Shown one piece after another: positions 49,361 through 56,356 of a stretch of DNA of 64,000 nucleotides. This DNA is from DASSBG01 sp963800395 (GTDB lineage: Bacteria > Pseudomonadota > Gammaproteobacteria > Xanthomonadales > Rhodanobacteraceae). The position numbers were made by a program, and so were the translations under genes. The notes below the pieces were generated by a model. It did not search any database. It saw only the letters and a program-made list of their open reading frames with translations, and had not been told where the DNA came from. Positions within the stretch are counted from its first letter, which is position 1. Each line of letters starts with the position of its first letter. Location: the NCBI GenBank assembly GCA_963800395.1, contig CAWDBD010000002.1, positions 124,001 to 188,000 of the forward strand, read 5' to 3'.

Positions 49361-49967
49361 GCTGGTCGTCCTGAAATCGTGAAGCGTTCAAATAGGATAC
49401 TTCAAACTGGCCGTCTCGGTAACGAATCTGACTGGCATGCGCCGGATCGGCGGCAATATGGCGGCTGCGCGCGGGCGACAGGCCCAGGCTGTGACACAGC
49501 AGGGCCCGCAAGGTGCTGGCGTGGACCACGGCGACCACCGTATCCCAATCCTCGGTACTGGTCAGCAACGAAGCCAGCCAGGTGCCGGTACGGCGCAAGA
49601 GATCGGTAAAGCTCTCGCCACCGGGCGCGGCCTGGATGATCGGGTTGTCCAGCCAGTGTCGGTAGCGCTGACGGTCGTCAAGGGCAATCTGCTCCCACTG
49701 CCGGTCCTGCCATTCACCCATGTCGATCTCCCGCAGGCGCGGGTCAAACAGTGGTTCGGTGGCCAGGTGCGCGGCGAAGACCTGAGCGCTCTGTTTGGCG
49801 CGCCTCAGGTCACTGGAGAAAAGGAACCTCGGCGACGGCATGTCCCAGCTTGCCGCCAGGCGCTGAATCGCGGTAAACCCTGAGGTGGACAATGCCAGAT
49901 CCGATTGGCCCACGCACAGGTCTGCGGGGCAATCGATGGCACCGTGGGTGACGACAATCAGATCCAT
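49353..49967 (-). CDS. Histidine-phosphatase superfamily protein, CobC-like, altered RHG motif
   Basis: A 204-residue phosphoglycerate-mutase-fold protein. The N-terminal catalytic motif, normally RHG, reads THG (VVTHGAIDCP). The catalytic His itself, the SSDLRRAKQSA block, the acid LREIDMGEWQ and the second His (VVHAST) are kept. LCVGQSDLALS resembles CobC alpha-ribazole phosphatases, which complete cobalamin nucleotide-loop assembly. With the first arginine missing, activity may be reduced or changed. First in an operon with DUF6580 and probably the adenosyltransferase. Confidence 0.8.
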   Translation of the reverse strand: MDLIVVTHGAIDCPADLCVGQSDLALSTSGFTAIQRLAASWDMPSPRFLFSSDLRRAKQSAQVFAAHLATEPLFDPRLREIDMGEWQDRQWEQIALDDRQRYRHWLDNPIIQAAPGGESFTDLLRRTGTWLASLLTSTEDWDTVVAVVHASTLRALLCHSLGLSPARSRHIAADPAHASQIRYRDGQFEVSYLNASRFQDDQHG

Positions 49968-50119
49968 GGCAATACTTCAGACCGGTTCAAGGTGATGATC
50001 TTGCTGGGTGGCAAGTGCCCAGATGACGTGTAGAGAGTGGCCAGCGGTCGAGCCAGGCAGAAGACAGCCCAGGGCCGTGATGATCAGCATGCAAAGCCGG
50101 CCGCGTTGCCGCGGTTCGA

Positions 50120-51394
50120 TCAGCGCTTCTCCGGGCGCATCAGCGCGGCAGCAGCCAGTACCGTCAGCATCAGCAGCAGCAATGCCAGCGAGCCGAGTGC
50201 GGGCACGGGTATTGCCGGATCAGCCACGGGCGTCCCGTAGGTGCTGGAACCCGGCGTTGGCTGACTGGTCGGTGTCGAGCCGACGGCGCCATGCGCTGCC
50301 GCTCCCGGGCCGTTGCCGGCATTTTCGCCAAAGCCCTTCGGCAGCGCTTTCAGCAACTGGTCCAACATTCCGGCCGGCGTGCTCATTTGTCTCATCAGCG
50401 AGCCGGAGCTCGAGTTTCCGGCAACGGTCTGGGTGACCTCGAAGCCGTCGGCAAAGATCACATCCGAGACGGCTCCACTGCGAACCAGCCCGAGGCTGGA
50501 TGCCAGTGTGGGACCGGCCTGCACGGAACCCGAAGTGCCGAACGCGTAGGTGCGCAAGGTGCCGGTGGTATCGCCACGCGCCGCAACGCGCAGCGCCGCG
50601 GCGCCGGGATCGAACACGGCGGTACTGGCCAGGGTGCTGCAGCAGTCGGCCAGCGTGGCCAGCGGGGTGACCGTGGCGCCAGGCAGGGTCAGGCTTGCCA
50701 GTGTCTGGGTGCCGCCGTCGTCACGATAGAGCACGAGCCATTGATGGCTGCTCGGGTCTCGGGCGAGCGCGTCGATGTGTCTGTTTGCAGGGATCGAAGC
50801 GACGGTACGGTTGCCGGTGGCAATATCCCAGGTCGAAATCGACAGGGTGCTGTCATCCAGCGGACGGGTTACTGCCAGCAGGCTTCCGTTGTCGGCGCCC
50901 AGGGCCACCGTACCGGGCACGACCAGGCAGCAGTTGCTTTCGGCGGCACCGACCGTTGTGGCTGCTCCGGTGGCCGGATCCAGTGTGACCAGACCCAGGG
51001 TGCCGGCGGTGCTGTCGGCTTGCAGCGCGTACAGCAGCCCGTCGGAAGTATTGAAGCGTGGGCCAATGTAGCTTGCGCCAGCCGCCAGTGCCACGTCATG
51101 CACCGGTGCGAGGCCCGGAAGCGTCAGGGTCACCAGATGCTGACCGCTAGCCGTCGAGTCGAGCACGAACAGTTGACTGGTGCCGGTATCGGTATCCAGG
51201 GCGCCTGCCATGACGTCGCAGCAGCCAGCCGCAGAGCTGGCGATCAGGTTGCCCGTATCGGCATCGCGTAGCTGCAGGGTGTTGGCACTGGCGTCGTGCT
51301 CGACGTTGTAGGTGGTGGCTTGCGCCGGAACAATAATGGCCAGCAGAAGGCCGGCCAGCAGCGCTGGCAATCGGGTTGGGGTGAGCCGGTACAT
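50120..51394 (-). CDS. Secreted repeat protein with three double-cysteine units and a C-terminal sorting-like tail
   Basis: A 424-residue protein of unknown function. A signal peptide (to about residue 26, PAQA) is followed by three units of about 96 residues, each with a vicinal Cys-Cys (58-59, 155-156, 251-252) followed by a beta-rich segment, suggesting propeller-like blades. IFADGFE (313-319) is a motif I associate with secreted xanthomonad proteins. A Gly/Ser/Thr-rich linker and a C-terminal IPVPALGSLALLLLMLTVLA helix with a basic tail (RPEKR) resemble IPTL/PEP-CTERM sorting signals. It begins 12 bp after the S74-domain gene on the same strand. I recognise no enzyme motif. Confidence 0.8.
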   Translation of the reverse strand: MYRLTPTRLPALLAGLLLAIIVPAQATTYNVEHDASANTLQLRDADTGNLIASSAAGCCDVMAGALDTDTGTSQLFVLDSTASGQHLVTLTLPGLAPVHDVALAAGASYIGPRFNTSDGLLYALQADSTAGTLGLVTLDPATGAATTVGAAESNCCLVVPGTVALGADNGSLLAVTRPLDDSTLSISTWDIATGNRTVASIPANRHIDALARDPSSHQWLVLYRDDGGTQTLASLTLPGATVTPLATLADCCSTLASTAVFDPGAAALRVAARGDTTGTLRTYAFGTSGSVQAGPTLASSLGLVRSGAVSDVIFADGFEVTQTVAGNSSSGSLMRQMSTPAGMLDQLLKALPKGFGENAGNGPGAAAHGAVGSTPTSQPTPGSSTYGTPVADPAIPVPALGSLALLLLMLTVLAAAALMRPEKR

Positions 51395-51406
51395 GGCGAT
51401 CCCCGA

Positions 51407-52951
51407 TCAGCGCTGTGCGGTGGGGTGTGCGCCTTGCATCGCTTCAAGCTGGCTGACGCGTTGTTCCAGCGCCTTGATCAGCTTGTCACGCGACTGGAGC
51501 TCCTTTTGCAGGGCTTGCACCGCGGCCAGGGCCACGCCGCCCATGTCGGTCACCGCGATGTGCTTGTTGTCCTGGCCGCCCAGTTGGAACTGCTGGTGGA
51601 AGTCCTCGGCTACCGGTCCCATGTGACGGTCCGAGGCCGGGTCGGTCTTGTAGTTCCAGGTGCCGATCTTCAGTGCCGCCACGCGCGTAAGCACGTCCCG
51701 GTCGTCGACCGGGGTGAAATTGTTCTTGGCCGTGCGCGAGGACAGCTGCACGATGGTGCCGCGCGCGGTCACGTTGCCGTTGCTGTCGACCACGAAGCGG
51801 TCTTCCTGGCCGGTGGTGATGCTGCTGTCGGCATTGGTCACTCGGATGACGTCGACCGGACTGGCGGAGGCCTGGTTGTGGCGCACGTCCAGGGTCACTC
51901 CCGGGAAGTCGTTGCCGTTCATGCCGACACCGACACTGCCATTGAGTCCCACCGCCAGCGTGCCGGTATTGGCGCCTGGCTTGATGCGGAAAGGCAGCAA
52001 GCTGCCATGGGTGACGTCCCGCACAAAGAAATTGGCCTCGTTGGCTGCCACATCCCATACCTGGGCCGTCCAGCCGGCGCTGCCATCCTGGTTCAGGCGC
52101 AAGCCGGGCGTGTCGCCGAAGGCCAGATCCAGCGGCAGGACCGGCGTGGTCGTGCCAAATCCGATCCTGTTGTTGCTGCTCACAAACAGTGCGTTGTCAC
52201 GGGCGCCGGCCTGGACGCTGACGGGAATCCTGTTGCCGGTGACATCCACCAGCATGAACCGGTTCATGCCACCGCTATCGCTGTCGTTGGCGCGCAGCGT
52301 CCAGTCGTTGCTCGGGAAGCCCGCAGAATTGGAGGTGTCGGCAAAGTTGATCTGGGTGTTGTTTTCCTTCAGTCGCAGGGTGTCGCGCCCATAGGATTCC
52401 GCGGCGGCGCAATCAAAACCGATGCAGGCGCTGTTGTAGACGGTCAGGTCTCCGGAGATGGTTTGCGATGGGGCAGCCGGCGCCCGTGCCATCGAGTGCG
52501 CTGTCGATTCGGGTTCCGGCTGGCTGGTCTGGCGAAGTATTGCTCCGTCCACCACCCGAAAGCTGCCGCTGCTGGTCATGCCTGCAGCCGGCAAGTCGGA
52601 CCCGGTCGCCGTGGCGGCGGTGTCCGCGCCAGCGCGGCCGTTGTCTTTGGCGGAAGTCAGGCTTGCCTGCTCGCGTTGACCCGCATAGGTGATCTGGTAG
52701 CGGTAGATTCCGTCGGCCAGCGCGCCTGCGGACAGCGGCAGCATGCTGTCCTGGCCTGGCTGCAGGGTGCTGGTGAGGACCTGGCCGTCGGGTAGTGCCA
52801 GGCTCAGTGTCGCTGCGTCGGCATTTTCCGGAGCGTTCATCCGGATTGGGGTGTCAGACAGGCGCACGGCCTGTGCTGCCTGAGTAACCGGGGCGATACC
52901 AATGGCGCAACCAAGTACCAGCGCGACACGCGCGTGCAGAGCAAGTTTCAT
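51407..52951 (-). CDS. Secreted tail-fibre-like protein with C-terminal S74 intramolecular chaperone domain
   Basis: A 514-residue protein. A signal peptide (MKLALHARVALVLGCAIGIAPVTQA) is followed by a low-complexity Ala/Ser region and beta-rich repeats of the kind seen in trimeric fibre shafts (NRIGFGTTTPVLPLDLAFGDTP). The C-terminal domain (about 395-514) has the peptidase S74 hallmark SSRTAKNNFTPVDDRDVL, WNYK, MGPVAEDF and a terminal coiled coil (LQKELQSRDKLIKALEQRVSQLE). S74 domains drive trimerisation and then cut themselves off. ATG 52951 has GGGGA upstream. No phage genes are nearby, so it is probably a cell-surface fibre. Paired with the downstream cysteine-repeat protein. Confidence 0.85.
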   Translation of the reverse strand: MKLALHARVALVLGCAIGIAPVTQAAQAVRLSDTPIRMNAPENADAATLSLALPDGQVLTSTLQPGQDSMLPLSAGALADGIYRYQITYAGQREQASLTSAKDNGRAGADTAATATGSDLPAAGMTSSGSFRVVDGAILRQTSQPEPESTAHSMARAPAAPSQTISGDLTVYNSACIGFDCAAAESYGRDTLRLKENNTQINFADTSNSAGFPSNDWTLRANDSDSGGMNRFMLVDVTGNRIPVSVQAGARDNALFVSSNNRIGFGTTTPVLPLDLAFGDTPGLRLNQDGSAGWTAQVWDVAANEANFFVRDVTHGSLLPFRIKPGANTGTLAVGLNGSVGVGMNGNDFPGVTLDVRHNQASASPVDVIRVTNADSSITTGQEDRFVVDSNGNVTARGTIVQLSSRTAKNNFTPVDDRDVLTRVAALKIGTWNYKTDPASDRHMGPVAEDFHQQFQLGGQDNKHIAVTDMGGVALAAVQALQKELQSRDKLIKALEQRVSQLEAMQGAHPTAQR

Positions 52952-53053
52952 CTTCAGATCCCCATGAGTTGGTCGCCTGAAGGTTACCCCATTTTGCATA
53001 TCTGGTCACACTTGATACTGGTGTAGATGCAGCCAGGTAGTAGGATGGCACCC

Positions 53054-54262
53054 ATGCAGGAACAATGCGACATTCTGGTTGTGGGTGGCGGTCTGGTCGG
53101 TGCCAGTCTGGCGATTGCGCTGGATCGGGCCGGGTGTGACGTCGCCATGGTGGAGATGCATGCTGCGGCGCCTTCGTCGGATCCGGCTTACGGCGAACGC
53201 AATCTTGCGCTGGCACGCGCCAGCGTCAACGGACTGCGTTCGCTTGAGGTGTGGCCGCGCGTCTGCGACGAGGCCACGCCCATCCGTCATCTGCATGTAT
53301 CTCGTGCCGGCGAGTTTGGCGCATCGCGCGTTGCCTCCGACGAGTTGGGTGTCGATGCCCTGGGCTACACGCTGCCGGCGCGTGCCCTCGGTGTCGGCTT
53401 GCAGCAGCAAGTCGAGGCATGCGGCAGGCTGCGGCGGCTGGCCCCGGCCAAGGTCACTGCGATTCGCGCCACGGACACGGGCTGGTGTGCGACTGTAGAA
53501 GGGGACGGTGGCAGCACCACCGAGCTGGATACGCGATTGCTGGTGGCCGCTGATGGCGGTCGCTCGCAACTGCGAGACTGGCTGGGTATCAGCGCCACCA
53601 TGCACGATTACCGGCAGACCCTGTTCGTGGCCACCGTGGTTCCGGAAAAGCCGATGCACGGTCGGGCCTTCGAGCGCTTCAGCGATCAGGGCCCGGTAGC
53701 GCTGCTGCCATTGGCGCAGGAACGTGCGGGCCTGGTGCTCACTGTGGACAGCGATCAGGCCGACGCGGTCGCCGCGCTGGATGACGACGCTTTCATCGAG
53801 CTCGCGCAACGACGATTCGGTGCCCGGGTCGGTCGACTGACGCGCCCCGGTCCCCGACACCGTCATCCCATCATCCGGGCCGTGGCGGCCAGCCTGACCG
53901 CACAGCGTGCAGTGCTGGTCGGAAACGCGGCGCAGACAATTCATCCGATCGGCGCCCAGGGCTTCAACCTGGGCCTGCGCGATGCCCTGACCCTGGCGGA
54001 AATGGTCAATGAGGCCAATGATCCCGGCGAGCCCGAACTGCTGGCCGAGTACGCCCGTCGCCGTCAGCCGGATCGCGACGGCGTGATGGCCTTCAGTCAC
54101 GGTCTGGTGCGGCTGGCCTGTCTGCCGCAACCCGGCCTGGCGCCCTTGCGCTCGATGATACTGATGGCGATGAATGCGTCCCCTCTGAAGCGCCAACTGG
54201 CGCAGCGGGGCATGGGTTACCGCGGACAGCCACCGCACGCCGTGCTGGAGCCGCTGCCGTGA
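53054..54262 (+). CDS. ubiH: UbiH-type FAD-dependent ubiquinone biosynthesis hydroxylase
   Basis: A 402-residue flavin monooxygenase of the UbiH/COQ6 family. The FAD-binding Rossmann motif DILVVGGGLVGASLAIALDRAG starts at residue 5, VAADGGRSQLRDWLG is the DG motif, and GNAAQTIHPIGAQGFNLGLRDALTL is the second FAD site (GD replaced by GN). AGGA lies 8 bases before ATG 53054; ATG 53045 is the alternative. Overlaps the next hydroxylase gene by 4 bp. Acts in ring hydroxylation of ubiquinone; the exact position is by family. Confidence 0.93.
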   Translation: MQEQCDILVVGGGLVGASLAIALDRAGCDVAMVEMHAAAPSSDPAYGERNLALARASVNGLRSLEVWPRVCDEATPIRHLHVSRAGEFGASRVASDELGVDALGYTLPARALGVGLQQQVEACGRLRRLAPAKVTAIRATDTGWCATVEGDGGSTTELDTRLLVAADGGRSQLRDWLGISATMHDYRQTLFVATVVPEKPMHGRAFERFSDQGPVALLPLAQERAGLVLTVDSDQADAVAALDDDAFIELAQRRFGARVGRLTRPGPRHRHPIIRAVAASLTAQRAVLVGNAAQTIHPIGAQGFNLGLRDALTLAEMVNEANDPGEPELLAEYARRRQPDRDGVMAFSHGLVRLACLPQPGLAPLRSMILMAMNASPLKRQLAQRGMGYRGQPPHAVLEPLP

Positions 54263-55431
54263 GCCGCTCTGATGTCGTGGTCGTCGGCGGTGGCGTGGTC
54301 GGCGCTGCCAGCGCCCTGGCGCTGGCTCGAGCAGGGCTGGAGGTGACGCTGGTCGAAGCGCGTTCGCCGCAAACCTGGGACGCCGATGCCGAGGTCGATT
54401 TGCGCGTTTTCGCGCTGGCGCCCTCGTCGGCGCGCCTGCTGGACAATCTGGGTGTCTGGGCATCCGTGCGCGAGGCGCGGATATCACCCTACAGCGGCAT
54501 GCAGGTGCACGACGCGAGCAACGGTGCCTCGCTCGAGTTTGATGCGGCGGCCAACGGGCGCGAATGTCTCGGCTGGATTGTCGAGAATGGTCTGCTGGTG
54601 GATCGTCTGTGGCAGGCACTTCGTGACCATGGCGTGCGCTGCCATTGCCCTGCCAGAGTGGAGAGCGTCAGTCAGCGCGACGATCACGTACAGCTCTTGC
54701 TGGCTGATGGCACCGGGCTCAGGGCCGGTCTGCTGGTAGCTGCCGATGGCGCCCGATCACCCATGCGCGAGCTTGCCGGGATCGCCTGCCGCAGGCGCGA
54801 CTATCACCAGCGCGGCGTGGTCGCGCACGTGCGCGCCACGCGGCGTCACGATGGCAGCGCGTGGCAGCGATTTCTCCCCCACGGGCCGCTGGCCATGCTG
54901 CCGCTGGCGGATGGTCGTTGCTCGATCGTGTGGACACTGCCCGAATGCGAGGCGCAGCGCGTCCTGAAACTCGATGACGCGGCCTTCATGGATGAACTGG
55001 GAGTTGCCAGTGATTTTCATCTTGGCCCCATCACCGAAACCACGCCGCGCGCTGCGTTTCCGCTGCAACTTCAGCTGGCGCAGCGCTATCACGCGCCACG
55101 CATGGTACTGGTTGGTGATGCCGCGCATGTCGTGCACCCGCTGGCCGGGCAGGGCGTCAATCTGGGCCTGCGCGATGTCTCCGAATTGCGCGACCTGCTG
55201 CTTGCAGCTCGCGAGGCAGGTCAGGACATTGCCGCCGACCACGTGCTGGCCCGCTATGCCCGCCGCCGCCGCAGCGCCGACACCCTCGATGCCATCGGCA
55301 TGGACGCCATCCAGCGCAGCTTTGCCTGGCAATCACCGGCGCTGGTCGCTGCGCGCGGCCTGGGTACCCGCCTTGCCAATGGTCTGGGCCCGCTCAAGCG
55401 CGCGCTGTCCGCCCACGCCGCCGGCGAGTGA
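54259..55431 (+). CDS. UbiH/UbiF/VisC-family ubiquinone hydroxylase (second)
   Basis: A 390-residue paralogue of the preceding gene. It has VVVVGGGVVGAASALALARAG, VAADGARSPMRELAG and GDAAHVVHPLAGQGVNLGLRDVSEL. It starts at GTG 54259, overlapping the ubiH stop. The order matches the ubiH-visC (ubiI) pair of other gammaproteobacteria, so it is probably the C5-hydroxylase UbiI; UbiF cannot be excluded. A REP-like cluster follows. Confidence 0.92.
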   Translation: MSRSDVVVVGGGVVGAASALALARAGLEVTLVEARSPQTWDADAEVDLRVFALAPSSARLLDNLGVWASVREARISPYSGMQVHDASNGASLEFDAAANGRECLGWIVENGLLVDRLWQALRDHGVRCHCPARVESVSQRDDHVQLLLADGTGLRAGLLVAADGARSPMRELAGIACRRRDYHQRGVVAHVRATRRHDGSAWQRFLPHGPLAMLPLADGRCSIVWTLPECEAQRVLKLDDAAFMDELGVASDFHLGPITETTPRAAFPLQLQLAQRYHAPRMVLVGDAAHVVHPLAGQGVNLGLRDVSELRDLLLAAREAGQDIAADHVLARYARRRRSADTLDAIGMDAIQRSFAWQSPALVAARGLGTRLANGLGPLKRALSAHAAGE

Positions 55432-55471
55432 AGGGGCCCCGAGTCGGGGGCGTGTGGCACTGAAGGCAACG

Positions 55472-55642
55472 CGTCATTCCGGTGAAGGCCCCGCTTTCGT
55501 TATCCCGGCGCAGGCCCACCGTTCGTCATCCCGGCGCAGGCCGGGATCCAGTCCGGAACGGCTGCGCAGCACTCTGCAGAAGCCTCGAGTGCTGCGCATG
55601 GTTTTGCCGCGAGTTCCCGCCTTGCGCCGGGATGATCGGGAA
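55472..55642. repeat. REP-like repeat cluster
   Basis: Three direct copies of GTCAT(T/C)CCGG(T/C)G-AGGCC (at about 55473, 55499 and 55524; the last continues as an inverted GGGATCCAG) and one inverted copy (TTGCGCCGGGATGATCGGGA near 55622). The cluster separates ubiI from the cytochrome gene, both converging on it. Typical extragenic palindromic elements of proteobacteria. Confidence 0.7.
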
Positions 55643-55696
55643 TCTGCGCCTGGCCGTTGAATCATGCTCCTGAAGCAATCACGATTCCGGCTTCGA

Positions 55697-56158
55697 TCAA
55701 TCCTCGGCGCGATACTTCTTGTGGCACGCCTTGCACGCTCTCGCGGTGGTCATGAAGGCTTCCTTGCTGGCCGCCTCGTCGTTGCCCTGGGCGGTGCTGG
55801 CCAGTCCGGCAGCCGCGTCCTGGAAATCCTTCAGCTTGCTCTTGAAGTCATCGAAGTTTTTCCAGATGGCCGGCAGTGCATCGGTTCTTGCGCCCTTGTC
55901 CGAGCCGGGCGGAAAGCCTTCCAGCAGCTGATGGCTGTAGAACTCGATGCGCCTGGCGCGCCTGGCGAAGTCGGCCTGGTCGAATGGCACCTTGCCGCGC
56001 ACCATGGCGCTCATGGGGCCGAAGTTCCAGCCCATGGCGCGGTAGATACCCTGGCGGTACGCGATGGCACGATCCGGCTTGACGGCCGCGATGGCGGTCA
56101 CGCTGACGACAACGGCAACAGTGGCGCTGATGATGCAGGCAAGCACGGGGTGGCGCAT
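55697..56158 (-). CDS. Cytochrome c' / c556-type haem protein
   Basis: A 153-residue periplasmic four-helix cytochrome. A signal peptide (MRHPVLACIISATVAVVVSVTAIAA) is followed by four helices with QGIYRAMGWNFGPMSAMVRG and the C-terminal haem-attachment site CKACH (residues 142-146). AAGGAAACG precedes ATG 56158. These proteins bind NO or act in electron transfer. It is divergent from recC. Confidence 0.93.
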   Translation of the reverse strand: MRHPVLACIISATVAVVVSVTAIAAVKPDRAIAYRQGIYRAMGWNFGPMSAMVRGKVPFDQADFARRARRIEFYSHQLLEGFPPGSDKGARTDALPAIWKNFDDFKSKLKDFQDAAAGLASTAQGNDEAASKEAFMTTARACKACHKKYRAED

Positions 56159-56356
56159 GGTACGTTTCCTTGAATGAGGTCGGGACGGGACAGTAGAACA
56201 AAGCCCGCAACGCATGTCCATGTCGCGGCGCGTTCTTGCCCGCGAAGCCAATCCCGGGTGCACGGGATTAGCGTCGCAGCGCGTCCATCTCAATCCCTGA
56301 GATCGTGCTGTGTACACTGGGCTCCTGTTTGGTTCGGGCAAAGGCAAATCGGCTTC

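Noticed and set aside
49977..50090. 37-codon ORF on the minus strand just before the CobC-like gene
   Set aside because: Ends just before the phosphatase start and looks mildly hydrophobic, but has no ribosome binding site and no recognised family; too little support.
49968..50119. Cobalamin riboswitch upstream of the cobalamin-like cluster
   Set aside because: An AGCCAGG...AGAC-like string is on the plus strand, pointing away from the minus-strand genes, and no other riboswitch core elements are visible.
53006..54619. 537-codon open frame on the minus strand
   Set aside because: Antisense to ubiH and ubiI, Arg/Gln/Pro-rich with no domain; the plus-strand genes are unmistakable.
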